From contig CAJUIR010000001.1 of assembly GCA_910586655.1 (NCBI GenBank), forward strand, positions 186,001 to 250,000: 64,000 bases of DNA, written 5' to 3'. Each line of letters begins with the position of its first letter. The first letter of the stretch is position 1. The stretch is from an uncultured Christensenellaceae bacterium (lineage in GTDB: Bacteria; Bacillota; Clostridia; Christensenellales; Borkfalkiaceae). Under the pieces are notes generated by a model, which made no database searches, was not told where the DNA came from, and saw nothing but the letters and a program-made list of their open reading frames with translations. The position numbers were made by a program, and so were the translations under genes. This document shows, piece after piece, positions 1 through 8,172 of the stretch.

Positions 1-1
1 T

Positions 2-730
2 ATGAAACGCCTTGCACGGGAGACTCAACTGTTTCGCGAAGAACGAAAAGAACACTTTCTCCCCGCAGGACAGACGACGCAGATGATTGTCGGGGCAAGT
101 CCGGAATCGGACGGACAAATTTTACGGTTGTCGCAAAGTCTGTACCGTTCGAACGGATTAAGACGCGTCTATTATTCGGCTTACGTGCCGGTCGTACACA
201 ACTCTTTTCTGCCCGACACCCCGGGCGGTGCACTTCGGGAACACCGATTATATCAAGCCGATTGGCTGCTGCGTTTTTACGGATTCAACGTGGAAGAAAT
301 CGTACCGGAAGGCGAAAATCTCGCCGCCGAGTACGATCCAAAATGCGCCTGGGCGCTTCGAAACATGCACCTGTTTCCCATAGAAATCAACCGTGCTCCG
401 CTCGAAATGCTTTTGCGTGTTCCGGGAATCGGCGCCAAAAGCGCGTATAAAATTACCGAAGCACGTCGGTTTACTGCGCTGACGTTCGAACACTTAAAGA
501 AGATGCGCGTAGTTTTGAAGCGGGCGCGGCATTTTATTACGGCAAACGGAAAATTTTACGGAACAGATAATGAAACGGCTGTACGAGGATTTCTCGCCGC
601 GAACGAAACGGCAAAAAACGCAACCCAACTCAACATATTCACCGATTTTGAAATGGAACAGCGCGAAGCGCAATTTGCGCTTTATTCTAATGCGGAAACA
701 GCGTTATCCGCGCTTACGGGGGAACTATGA
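2..730 (+). CDS. Putative DNA modification/repair radical SAM protein, C-terminal part (5' truncated)
   Basis: This is the C-terminal 242 residues of a protein that resembles the putative DNA modification/repair radical SAM family (TIGR03916-like). The frame is open to the window edge, so the true start and the radical SAM cysteine motif lie to the left. Visible features are the end of the radical SAM barrel (IVGASPESD near residue 29) and a helix-hairpin-helix at about 127-156 with the core VPGIGAKSA, a typical non-specific DNA-binding element. The stop overlaps the start of the next gene (ATGA). That gene is the usual partner, TIGR03915/DUF4130-like, so the two are probably co-translated. 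The exact reaction of the pair is not known to me; a DNA base modification or repair role is the family-level assignment. Confidence 0.8.
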   Translation: MKRLARETQLFREERKEHFLPAGQTTQMIVGASPESDGQILRLSQSLYRSNGLRRVYYSAYVPVVHNSFLPDTPGGALREHRLYQADWLLRFYGFNVEEIVPEGENLAAEYDPKCAWALRNMHLFPIEINRAPLEMLLRVPGIGAKSAYKITEARRFTALTFEHLKKMRVVLKRARHFITANGKFYGTDNETAVRGFLAANETAKNATQLNIFTDFEMEQREAQFALYSNAETALSALTGEL

Positions 731-1449
731 TTTATATTTACGACGGAACGCGCGACGGATTTTTAACTGTGTTCCCGACCGCTTATACCGATCGGGAAGC
801 CCTGCTGATTTCGACGCAACGCCAGTTGATTTTGGGACAACAAACGGTTACGGTACAAACCGATCGGGAATGCGCAACACGAGTAAAAAAACGATTGCTT
901 TCATTTGATGTAAAATGCATTCAAGATTTGGAAATCATTCTTCGCTGTTCCGATCCCCTGCGCGACGACGTTGCATTTCGTTATATCAAATTGATCGCAC
1001 AAAAAAAGCGCCCCGTGCGCGAAATGCTTGGCGAGGACGCAGTAATGACTGCTAAAGATGATCTATGTAAGGTGAAACACGAATTGGAACGGTTTCGCGG
1101 GTTCGTACGCTTTATGGAAAGCGCAAGCGGCGCGCTTTATGCCCCGATTTCTCCCGATCACGATATTTCGGATCTGATAGCCCTACACTTCCGCGCAAGG
1201 CTTCCGAATTTCCCCTTTGTGATACACGACGTAACGCGTAAAAAAGCCGCAGTATACGATGGAATCAATCTCTTTCAAGCGCCGCTCGAAAATGCGGAAA
1301 TCGTTCTTTCCGCACAGGAACAGGCATGGCAGAACTTATGGAAAAACTATTTCGAACATGTCAATATCATTCCGCGCGAACGGCTCAAACAGCAGCGGGC
1401 ATATCTCCCCGTCAGGTACCGAAAATTCATGCCCGAGTTTGAATCGTAA
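727..1449 (+). CDS. TIGR03915/DUF4130-like DNA metabolism protein
   Basis: A 240-residue protein starting at the ATG that overlaps the stop of the radical SAM gene by four bases. The opening MIYIYDGTRDGFLTVF and the overall length match the DUF4130/TIGR03915 family, which is nearly always encoded next to the radical SAM DNA repair protein. It has no signal peptide or membrane segment, so it should act in the cytoplasm. Family knowledge suggests a helper or nucleic-acid-processing role in a SAM-dependent DNA repair or modification step; no catalytic motif can be named from the sequence. It converges on the next gene with only four bases between the stop codons and no obvious terminator. Confidence 0.75.
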   Translation: MIYIYDGTRDGFLTVFPTAYTDREALLISTQRQLILGQQTVTVQTDRECATRVKKRLLSFDVKCIQDLEIILRCSDPLRDDVAFRYIKLIAQKKRPVREMLGEDAVMTAKDDLCKVKHELERFRGFVRFMESASGALYAPISPDHDISDLIALHFRARLPNFPFVIHDVTRKKAAVYDGINLFQAPLENAEIVLSAQEQAWQNLWKNYFEHVNIIPRERLKQQRAYLPVRYRKFMPEFES

Positions 1450-1453
1450 ATTA

Positions 1454-1966
1454 TTAAGCATTAAACTCGATTTCCGTAATTCCGTCTTCGACAAGATAAC
1501 ACATTTCTTCGCGTTCGTTTGCATCGTCTGAAATTTGATTCAAATCCAATTTTAAATACTTCATTTCGGCATTTGCAAGCAGAGCGCCTTCTAAATTATA
1601 GATTGCACATTCCGCGGTAAGGAAATGACCGCTCTCTTTTGTGATGACACCCCTTGCAAGAAGTTGGGTTCCGTACGGTACCGGTTTACGGTATTTCGTT
1701 TGGAGCGACGTAGTGACACCGTATGTTTTCTCACCTCCTGCTTTCGCCCAAAGCGCACGGACACCCAATTCGTCGAGCATGGCAGTGATCATCCCTCCGT
1801 GCACTCTGCCTGGGTAACTCTGATGTTCTTCGCGGTACATAAAAAGAGAAATTACGCTTCCATCTTCCATTGAATAAAAGGAAGCACGGAGGCCTGCAGT
1901 GTTATCCAGACCGCAAATAATGCACATTTTACTGTTTCTTTGTTTTTCTTTTACCTTAATCTTCAT
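1454..1966 (-). CDS. PaaI-like hotdog-fold thioesterase
   Basis: A 170-residue single-domain hotdog protein. The motif GRVHGGMITAMLDELG (starting near residue 54) is the PaaI/4HBT-type helix with the active-site HGG, and the segment TTSLQTKYRKPVPYGT is the matching central strand. It should hydrolyse an acyl-CoA thioester in the cytoplasm; the acyl group cannot be told from sequence. Two starts are possible. The upstream ATG at 1966 is preceded by AAGGG eight bases away, whereas the ATG at 1927 has no ribosome-binding site, so I keep 1966. It lies 16 bases downstream of the aldo/keto reductase gene on the same strand, so the two are probably one transcript. Confidence 0.8.
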   Translation of the reverse strand: MKIKVKEKQRNSKMCIICGLDNTAGLRASFYSMEDGSVISLFMYREEHQSYPGRVHGGMITAMLDELGVRALWAKAGGEKTYGVTTSLQTKYRKPVPYGTQLLARGVITKESGHFLTAECAIYNLEGALLANAEMKYLKLDLNQISDDANEREEMCYLVEDGITEIEFNA

Positions 1967-1982
1967 GGCTTTGCCCTTACGA

Positions 1983-2795
1983 TCATGCTTTGATTTTCAG
2001 TAATTTTTGCATGTCTTCTTCCCGAATTTCAAAATCAAGTTCGGCATTCTGACGCATATGTTCTTTATGAGTGGTTTTGGGTATAGGAAGCAGCCCGAGT
2101 TGCAAACAGAATTTGATACAAAGTTGTGCAACACTGACGTCATACTTTTGTGCAATTTCTTTCACTTTACGATTTTTCAGAATTTTACCCGTTGCGATCG
2201 GAGAATAGGCTTCTACTAAAATCCCCTCTTGTTTACAAAAGGAAATCAATTCGGCGGGAACTTTTCCGATATGTACGCAAATCTGATTGACAAGAGGTTT
2301 GATATTGCAATGCGTCATCAGATTTTCCAAGTCTTTGATTTGAAAATTAGAAACGCCGATCGCGCCGACTTTCTTTTCCTTATAAGCCTCTTCGAATGCT
2401 TTCCACACTTCGGGATTTTCTTTATAATAGTGTCGGGGAAAATGCGTATGCATCTGAATCCACGGTTTTGGCGCATGGATCAGCATCAAGTCGACTTTTC
2501 CTAAAAGCGCAAGCGAATTCCCGATCGAAGCCTTTGCTTTTTCATAGGTTTTAAATTCCGCCGGAACTTTGCTTGTAATAAAAATTTCTTCAACGGGAAC
2601 GCCGCTTTCGCGTACGGCATCGCCTACTCCGCGTTCATTTTCATATGCAGTCGCCGTATCGATATGTCGATAGCCCGATTCTATCGCGGATTTTACGGCA
2701 GGTTTTACGTTTCCTTGCGATACCTGCCAAGTCCCCAACGCAATTTTCGGAATTAAAAGTCCGTTGTTCAACTGATAATTTTCATGTAAAACCAT
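1983..2795 (-). CDS. Aldo/keto reductase
   Basis: A 270-residue NAD(P)H-dependent aldo/keto reductase of the small, AKR5-like bacterial type. The catalytic tetrad is visible as Asp46 and Tyr51 (DTATAYENE), Lys76 (ITSKVP) and His107 (LMLIHAPKPW). The C-terminal cofactor-binding segment GLLPIPKTTHKEHM carries the usual IPK(T/S) signature. It reduces carbonyl compounds to alcohols, probably in the cytoplasm; the substrate is not predictable. The ATG at 2795 follows a GGGGAAATT ribosome-binding site. It is the first gene of a two-gene unit with the thioesterase and has its own promoter at 2863-2891. Confidence 0.88.
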   Translation of the reverse strand: MVLHENYQLNNGLLIPKIALGTWQVSQGNVKPAVKSAIESGYRHIDTATAYENERGVGDAVRESGVPVEEIFITSKVPAEFKTYEKAKASIGNSLALLGKVDLMLIHAPKPWIQMHTHFPRHYYKENPEVWKAFEEAYKEKKVGAIGVSNFQIKDLENLMTHCNIKPLVNQICVHIGKVPAELISFCKQEGILVEAYSPIATGKILKNRKVKEIAQKYDVSVAQLCIKFCLQLGLLPIPKTTHKEHMRQNAELDFEIREEDMQKLLKIKA

Positions 2796-2862
2796 AATTT
2801 CCCCAATTTCCCTTTCGTTCTTAATTCAGTGATTAAAATAACCTTTTAAATAACTATTCATA

Positions 2863-2891
2863 ATAATAGACTATTAAATTGAAAAAGTCAA
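2863..2891 (-). promoter_or_regulatory. Sigma-A-type promoter for the aldo/keto reductase gene
   Basis: TTGACT (2886-2891) and TATTAT (2863-2868) are separated by 17 bases on the minus strand, about 70 bases upstream of the start codon. Confidence 0.6.
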
Positions 2892-2901
2892 TAGCAAAAA
2901 T

Positions 2902-2925
2902 AAAAAAGACCTAATCGGTCTTTTT
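2902..2925. terminator. Rho-independent terminator inside the AT-rich island
   Basis: A perfect nine-base stem (AAAAAGACC / GGTCTTTTT) with a five-base loop. A/T runs on both sides make it usable in either direction. On the minus strand it ends the remnant described at 2911-3141. Confidence 0.65.
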
Positions 2926-3141
2926 GTTAACTTTAAATATATCCGCATGAATAATTTTATTCACGTAATCTTGTAATTCATTCCTATAAGTATAAAGTTT
3001 TATATACCTGTCTGTATTTTTCTTTTAATTCATCTGGTAAAGAATACTTAACAAATGATCTATTCTTTACAAAAAAATTATGGGCTATAAATTTGCACCA
3101 ATTCCAAAGGCGCCAGTTAAACCGATAATTACTCTACCTAT
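2911..3141 (-). pseudogene. Possible decayed small gene, two compensating frameshifts
   Basis: No intact gene lies between 2796 and 3258. On the minus strand three consecutive segments read well in two frames: RVIIGLTGAFGIGA, then KFIAHNFFVKNRSF to RQVYKT, then LYTYRNELQDYVNK to a stop at 2911. First and last segments share a frame and total 77 codons, so one missing and one extra base would restore a single reading frame. The first codon is ATA where ATG is expected, after GAGGAATAAA. A promoter-like TTGACT/TATAAT (15-base spacer) precedes it, and the stop codon lies in the loop of a terminator. GLTGAFGIGAK loosely resembles a P-loop. The stretch is much more AT-rich than its neighbours. This may be a degraded acquired gene; chance cannot be excluded. 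Confidence 0.3.
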
Positions 3142-3217
3142 TTTATTCCTCAAGAAATGTTATGTATTTCTATTATACTTTTTTCTAAATAAAGTCAATA
3201 CTTTTAGTCAAAATCGT

Positions 3218-3246
3218 TTGCTTTTTCAAAGAAATTGTTGTAGAAT
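3218..3246 (+). promoter_or_regulatory. Promoter for tRNA-Ser(GGA)
   Basis: TTGCTT (3218-3223) and TAGAAT (3241-3246) with a 17-base spacer, 12 bases before the mature tRNA 5' end. Confidence 0.6.
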
Positions 3247-3258
3247 AATAAACAAGTT

Positions 3259-3348
3259 GCAGAGATGTCTGAGTGGTTTAAGGAGCACGATTGGAAATCG
3301 TGTGACGGGGATACTCGTCCGGAGGTTCGAATCCTCTTCTCTGCGCCA
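3259..3348 (+). tRNA. tRNA-Ser (anticodon GGA)
   Basis: A class II tRNA of 90 bases including an encoded CCA. The acceptor stem is GCAGAGA/TCTCTGC with discriminator G at 3345. The anticodon loop TTGGAAA places GGA at 3293-3295, reading UCC/UCU serine codons. A long variable arm and the GGTTCGAATCC T-arm are present. It has its own promoter and terminator, so it is transcribed alone. Confidence 0.95.
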
Positions 3349-3351
3349 TAG

Positions 3352-3383
3352 AAAAACACCACAATATATTGTGGTGTTTTTTT
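3352..3383 (+). terminator. Terminator after tRNA-Ser(GGA)
   Basis: AACACCACAAT/ATTGTGGTGTT hairpin followed by a run of seven T, starting four bases after the CCA end. Confidence 0.8.
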
Positions 3384-3430
3384 GGTTCCAGATTATATAA
3401 TACAATTTTAATATCAAACTGTAAATTTCC

Positions 3431-3467
3431 AAAAAAGAGATAGCCGAAAATTGCTTTCGGCTATCTC
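3431..3467 (-). terminator. Terminator of clpB
   Basis: A 13-base perfect stem (GAGATAGCCGAAA and its complement) with a five-base loop, followed on the minus strand by six T, directly after the clpB stop. Confidence 0.85.
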
Positions 3468-3478
3468 ACAGTCATTCA

Positions 3479-6052
3479 TTACTTCAAATATAATTTGTCA
3501 TTTGCAAAATCCAACGTGATCGTAGTTCCTGCTTTGGGATCGTTGGTTAAAATATATTTTGCAATTAACGTTTCGGCTTGGGACTGGATAAAACGTTTTA
3601 AGGGTCGCGCCCCGTAAACAGAATCATAACCGCCTTCGGCGAGGAATTCCGCCGCGCGCGGCGTAACTTCCAAAATAAGATTCTCCGATTTGATGCGCGC
3701 TTTCAATCGATCGAGAAGAATTTGAACGATAGAATCGATATTTTTCTGCGTCAACGGTTTGAACATAATTATTTCGTCTAATCGATTCAAAAACTCTGGT
3801 CGGAAACTGCGCTTTAACAAAGCATTTACTTTTTCCTTTGCCGAATCGGAAATTTCATCGTGTTCGATACCTTCCGTAATATATTCCGAACCGAGATTTG
3901 ACGTTAAAACAATGATCGTATTTTTAAAATCGACCGTGCGTCCCTGAGAATCCGTCGCTCTGCCGTCGTCGAGAATTTGCAAGAGAATATTAAATACGTC
4001 GGGATGTGCTTTTTCGATTTCGTCAAACAAGATGATCGAGTAAGGTTTTCTGCGCACAGCCTCGGTCAAAGTACCCCCTTCTTCGTATCCGACGTATCCG
4101 GGAGGCGCGCCGACAAGTCTTGAAACCGAAAACTTTTCCATATATTCCGACATATCGATTCGGACGATATTTTTTTCGTCGTCAAATAAATTTTCGGCAA
4201 GCGATTTTGCAAGTTCCGTTTTCCCGACACCCGTAGGACCGAGAAACAGAAACGAACCGATGGGACGATTGGGATCGGAAATTCCCGCCCGTGCGCGCAA
4301 GATTGCTTCCGTCACTTTTTTGACCGCTTCCTCCTGTCCGATGACACGGCGATGCAAGTCGTCTTCCAAACGCAATATTTTTTCCCGCTCTCCCTCTTTT
4401 AAACGCATAACGGGAATTCCTGTCCACCGCGCGACGATCCGATTGATTTCCTCTTCCGTTACCTCGTCCTGCAAGAGAGCGTTTTCTCTTTTGATGACGT
4501 TTTGTTTTGCAGAATCCAACTGTTTTTCAAGTGCGGGAAGTTCGCCGTAACGCATACGCGAAGCCTTTTCTAATTCTCCGCGGTTCATTGCCGAATCGAT
4601 TTCCCCTTTCAAATAATCGATTTTTTCTTTTAATTCTTTTTCCGAACGAATGGCGTTTTTCTCGTCTTCCCATTTTACCTTCATTTCGCTGTAAGTTTCT
4701 TTCAGTTCGGCAAGTTCTTTTTTCAGCGCTTCAAGACGCGCAAGAGAAAGGTTGTCGCTCTCTTTGGAAAGCGCTTTCTCTTCCACCTCCAACTGCATGA
4801 TTTTTCGGTTCATCGCATCCATATCCGCGGGCATGGAATCGATTTCCGTTCTGATCATTGCCGCCGCTTCGTCGACAAGATCAATTGCCTTATCGGGAAG
4901 AAAACGATCGGAGATATATCGGTTCGACAGTACCGCCGCTGCAACAAGCGCATCGTCGTGAATCCGAACGCCGTGAAAAATTTCAAACCGTTCACGCAGA
5001 CCGCGCAAAATAGAAATCGTATCTTCCACCGTAGGTTCGCTGACCAGTACCGGTTGAAATCTGCGTTCCAATGCCGCGTCCTTTTCGATATATTTACGAT
5101 ATTCGTCAAGCGTCGTCGCGCCGATGCAATGCAATTCTCCGCGCGCCAATAGAGGCTTTAATAAATTGCCCGCGTCCATTGCGCCGTCCGTCTTTCCGGC
5201 ACCCACCACGGTATGCAACTCGTCGATAAACAAAAGAATGCGCCCTTCCGATTTCGTCACTTCGGAAAGCACGGCTTTTAACCGTTCTTCGAACTCGCCG
5301 CGATATTTTGCGCCCGCAATCAGCGCGCCCATGTCGAGCGAAAACAGCGTTTTATTTTTCAATCCTTCGGGCACGTCTCCTTTCACGATCCGTTGCGCAA
5401 GCCCTTCGGCGATCGCCGTTTTCCCGACGCCCGGCTCGCCGATGAGCACGGGATTATTTTTTGTTTTACGGGATAAGATGCGTACGACGTTTCTGATCTC
5501 TTCGTCCCTGCCGATGACCGGTTCCAACTTATGTTCTCTTGCCCGCGCCGTTAAATCCGTACCGTATTTTTGCAGCGCTTCATAAGTATCTTCCGGATGA
5601 TCGCTTGTCACTTTCTGATTCCCGCGAACTTCCTTCAATCCTTTTAAAAACAAATCCTTAGTTACCCCGAAACGGGAAAAAACCTCATCCAAGCCGCGCT
5701 CTACGTGATCGAAGATACATAAAAACAGGTGTTCTACGGAAACGTATTCATCTTTCATTCCCGCGGCCAACTTTTCCGCTTCGTTCATTGTCGCAGTCAA
5801 CGCTCCCGAAGGATATGCTCCGGAACCGCCCGAAACCTGCGGCAAACGTTTGATCCGATCGTTTACTTCGTGAAATAACCCTTCTGCATCCGTTCCCGCC
5901 CTTGTCAAAATGCGGAAAACGATTCCGTCTTTTTCAAGAAGTGCATGGCACAAATGCAAAGTCGTGAGTTCTGCGTTGCCGTATTCAAGCGCAATGTTCT
6001 GCGCGTTTTGAATTGCCTGCAAAGATTTTTGTGTTAATTTGCTTGCGTCCAT
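3479..6052 (-). CDS. clpB: ATP-dependent protein disaggregase ClpB
   Basis: An AAA+ Hsp100 chaperone of about 857 residues that pulls polypeptides out of aggregates, with DnaK, in the cytoplasm. The order is an N-terminal Clp-N domain with two repeats, a first AAA+ domain with Walker A GEPGVGKT near residue 205, a middle coiled-coil domain rich in E/K/R (the ClpB-specific M-domain), a second AAA+ domain with Walker A GPTGVGKT, and a ClpB-type C-terminal domain. An ATG at 6058 is directly against the ribosome-binding site GGAGG. The ATG at 6052 has the right seven-base spacing, so I take 6052. A TATAAT (6085-6090) lies upstream without a good -35 box. No CIRCE or CtsR-type repeat is evident, so heat-shock control is not visible here. 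Confidence 0.95.
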   Translation of the reverse strand: MDASKLTQKSLQAIQNAQNIALEYGNAELTTLHLCHALLEKDGIVFRILTRAGTDAEGLFHEVNDRIKRLPQVSGGSGAYPSGALTATMNEAEKLAAGMKDEYVSVEHLFLCIFDHVERGLDEVFSRFGVTKDLFLKGLKEVRGNQKVTSDHPEDTYEALQKYGTDLTARAREHKLEPVIGRDEEIRNVVRILSRKTKNNPVLIGEPGVGKTAIAEGLAQRIVKGDVPEGLKNKTLFSLDMGALIAGAKYRGEFEERLKAVLSEVTKSEGRILLFIDELHTVVGAGKTDGAMDAGNLLKPLLARGELHCIGATTLDEYRKYIEKDAALERRFQPVLVSEPTVEDTISILRGLRERFEIFHGVRIHDDALVAAAVLSNRYISDRFLPDKAIDLVDEAAAMIRTEIDSMPADMDAMNRKIMQLEVEEKALSKESDNLSLARLEALKKELAELKETYSEMKVKWEDEKNAIRSEKELKEKIDYLKGEIDSAMNRGELEKASRMRYGELPALEKQLDSAKQNVIKRENALLQDEVTEEEINRIVARWTGIPVMRLKEGEREKILRLEDDLHRRVIGQEEAVKKVTEAILRARAGISDPNRPIGSFLFLGPTGVGKTELAKSLAENLFDDEKNIVRIDMSEYMEKFSVSRLVGAPPGYVGYEEGGTLTEAVRRKPYSIILFDEIEKAHPDVFNILLQILDDGRATDSQGRTVDFKNTIIVLTSNLGSEYITEGIEHDEISDSAKEKVNALLKRSFRPEFLNRLDEIIMFKPLTQKNIDSIVQILLDRLKARIKSENLILEVTPRAAEFLAEGGYDSVYGARPLKRFIQSQAETLIAKYILTNDPKAGTTITLDFANDKLYLK

Positions 6053-6148
6053 ATTCATGCCTCCGTGATCTTATTTTCGTCTATATTATACCGCGTTTTT
6101 CCATAATTTAAACAATCACACAAAGCGCCTTTCCTTTGTTTCTTACAT

Positions 6149-6177
6149 CAAAAAAAGCGGACAATTGATGTCCGCTT
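6149..6177 (-). terminator. Terminator after proA
   Basis: AAGCGGACA/TGTCCGCTT stem with an ATTGA loop and a seven-base T run on the minus strand. Confidence 0.8.
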
Positions 6178-6192
6178 GTTGGATTAATTCGA

Positions 6193-7431
6193 TTATTTTC
6201 TGATTTGCCCGCTCCCGCGAACGAGAAACTTATAAGTCGTCAGTTCTCTTAATCCCATGGGACCGCGCGCATGAAGTTTCTGCGTTGAAATTCCCATTTC
6301 CGCACCAAATCCAAACTCGAAACCGTCGGTAAAGCGCGTCGACGCATTCCAATAAACGCACGCGGAATCGATTTCACGCAAAAAACGTTCGGCATGTTCC
6401 CGATGCTCCGTTATGATCGATTCGCTGTGTCCGGTTGAATGCAGATTGATAAACGGAATCGCCTCGTCGATGCCGTTAACGATTTTGATTGAAATCTTTA
6501 AGGCAAGATATTCTCGATCGAAATCTTCCTCTTCGGCAGGGATTATCTCATTGCAAATTTTTCGTGCGCGATCATCGCCCACGACTTCCACGCCGCATGA
6601 CTGCAATCGAGAAACGATTTCGGGTAAATATTTTTCGGCAAACGTTTGATCGATCACCAGACTTTCCGCTGCATTACAAACGCTCGTACGTTGCGTTTTT
6701 GCATTGATCAAAATAGGAATCGCCTTTTGAATCTCTGCGGATTGTTCCAGATAAATATGGCAGTTTCCCGATCCCGTTTGAATAACAGGTACGGTCGCAT
6801 TTTCGAGAGTACTTTGGATGAGCGAAGCGCTGCCGCGCGGAATCAGTACGTCTATCAGGGATTTGGCACACATAAACTCGCGCGCGCCCTCACGCGAGAC
6901 GTCCTCAATCAACTGAATAAAATCGGCAGAAACACCGGCTTTTCTCACCGCTTCTTTGATGACGTTTACAATCGCCGAATTGGAAAAAAACGCATCTTTG
7001 CTGCCGCGAAGAACGACTGCATTCCCACTCTTGATGCAAAGTCCGATCGCATCCGCCGTAACGTTGGGACGCGCTTCGTAAATGATTCCCACCACGCCGA
7101 ACGGTACGCGCACGCGTTCGATATTCAGTCCGTTTTTCAATGTAAACTGCTCGATCACTTCTCCTACGGGACAGGAAAGACCGCACAGTTGTCTTAGTCC
7201 TTCCGCCATAGCAGCAATCCGCTCATCATTAAGCAACAATCTATCGCGCAGTTGTTCGCCGCGTGAAAAATGGGATAGATCTTTTGCATTGGCGGCGAGG
7301 ATTTCGCGCGAATGTGCCGTCAACGCATCCGCAGCGAGCAGTAGCATTCTGTTTTTACATTCTTCCGAAGAATGTGCAATCGCCTGCACATTTGCTTTCG
7401 CAATACGGCAAGTTTCGGAAACGGTCATCAA
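6193..7431 (-). CDS. proA: Glutamate-5-semialdehyde dehydrogenase (gamma-glutamyl phosphate reductase)
   Basis: A 412-residue NADPH-dependent enzyme that reduces gamma-glutamyl phosphate to glutamate-5-semialdehyde, the second step of proline synthesis. It has the aldehyde dehydrogenase fold, with the catalytic cysteine in TSVCNAAESLVI and the family signatures GVVGIIYEARPNVTADA and VLIPRGSASLI. Length is normal for ProA. Its start overlaps the yebC stop by four bases (ATGA), so translation is probably coupled. The expected partner proB (glutamate 5-kinase) is not in the window, so the kinase must be encoded elsewhere. Confidence 0.95.
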   Translation of the reverse strand: MMTVSETCRIAKANVQAIAHSSEECKNRMLLLAADALTAHSREILAANAKDLSHFSRGEQLRDRLLLNDERIAAMAEGLRQLCGLSCPVGEVIEQFTLKNGLNIERVRVPFGVVGIIYEARPNVTADAIGLCIKSGNAVVLRGSKDAFFSNSAIVNVIKEAVRKAGVSADFIQLIEDVSREGAREFMCAKSLIDVLIPRGSASLIQSTLENATVPVIQTGSGNCHIYLEQSAEIQKAIPILINAKTQRTSVCNAAESLVIDQTFAEKYLPEIVSRLQSCGVEVVGDDRARKICNEIIPAEEEDFDREYLALKISIKIVNGIDEAIPFINLHSTGHSESIITEHREHAERFLREIDSACVYWNASTRFTDGFEFGFGAEMGISTQKLHARGPMGLRELTTYKFLVRGSGQIRK

Positions 7432-8168
7432 TCCTCTTCCTCGTCTTCGGGAAGTTCGACGTTATGATAGACGTTCTGGACGTCGTCGTTTTCTTCGAGT
7501 TTATCGAGCATTTTTAAAAACAATTCGAGTTTATCTTCGGGAAGCGTGATTTTACTCTGAGGAATTTGCGTGATTTCCGCTTGCAAAAACGTAAGTCCGT
7601 GTTCTTCCAAAAGTTTTCTTGCTTCCGAAAACGCTACGACAGACGTATATACTTCAAACGCATCCTCGGACGTGACCACGTCGTCCGCTCCCGCTTCGAT
7701 CGCATACTCGGTCACTTCGTCTTCTGTCAATGCGGGCGTGCGTTCTATTACGATCACACCCTTTGTATCGAACATATAGGACACGCAACCCGTCATACCA
7801 AGAGAGCCGCCGTGCTTGCTCATGATCGCCCGAACGTCGCCTGCCGTACGGTTATTATTATCGGTCAGCGTCGTAATGATGACCGCCGAACCGGCAATGC
7901 CGTATCCTTCGTAGGTAAGTTCTTTATAATCTTTATCGCCTACTTCGCCCGCCGCTTTTTTGATCGAACGTTCGATATTATCATTCGGCATATTTGCCGC
8001 TTTTGCCTTTGCAATGACGTCCGCAAGTTTACTGTTTGTGGACGGATTGGGATTTCCCTTTGCTGCAACGGCAAGTTCTCTTCCCAGTTTCGTGAAAATT
8101 TTGCCGCGCGCCGCGTCCGCCTTTCCCTTTTTCGCTTGAATATTGTGCCATTTGCTGTGTCCTGACAT
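7428..8168 (-). CDS. yebC: YebC/PmpR family (TACO1-like) translation/transcription factor
   Basis: A 246-residue protein with the full family signature MSGHSKWHNIQAKKGKAD at the N-terminus and the three-domain YebC layout. Members were first described as DNA-binding regulators; newer work links them to relief of ribosome stalling at proline-rich stretches. Its coupling to proA is interesting in that light but may be coincidence. The acidic tail (ELPEDEEED) is typical. The gene follows the RNA methyltransferase gene with four bases between them and a conventional ribosome-binding site (AAGGAG). Confidence 0.92.
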   Translation of the reverse strand: MSGHSKWHNIQAKKGKADAARGKIFTKLGRELAVAAKGNPNPSTNSKLADVIAKAKAANMPNDNIERSIKKAAGEVGDKDYKELTYEGYGIAGSAVIITTLTDNNNRTAGDVRAIMSKHGGSLGMTGCVSYMFDTKGVIVIERTPALTEDEVTEYAIEAGADDVVTSEDAFEVYTSVVAFSEARKLLEEHGLTFLQAEITQIPQSKITLPEDKLELFLKMLDKLEENDDVQNVYHNVELPEDEEED

Positions 8169-8172
8169 AAAA

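Noticed and set aside
3080..3400. Plus-strand reading frame of 106 codons
   Set aside because: It runs through tRNA-Ser(GGA) and its terminator, has no ribosome-binding site and is low-complexity; a tRNA shadow.
6061..6120. CIRCE or CtsR heat-shock site before clpB
   Set aside because: No inverted TTAGCACTC-type repeat or tandem heptad repeat is visible.
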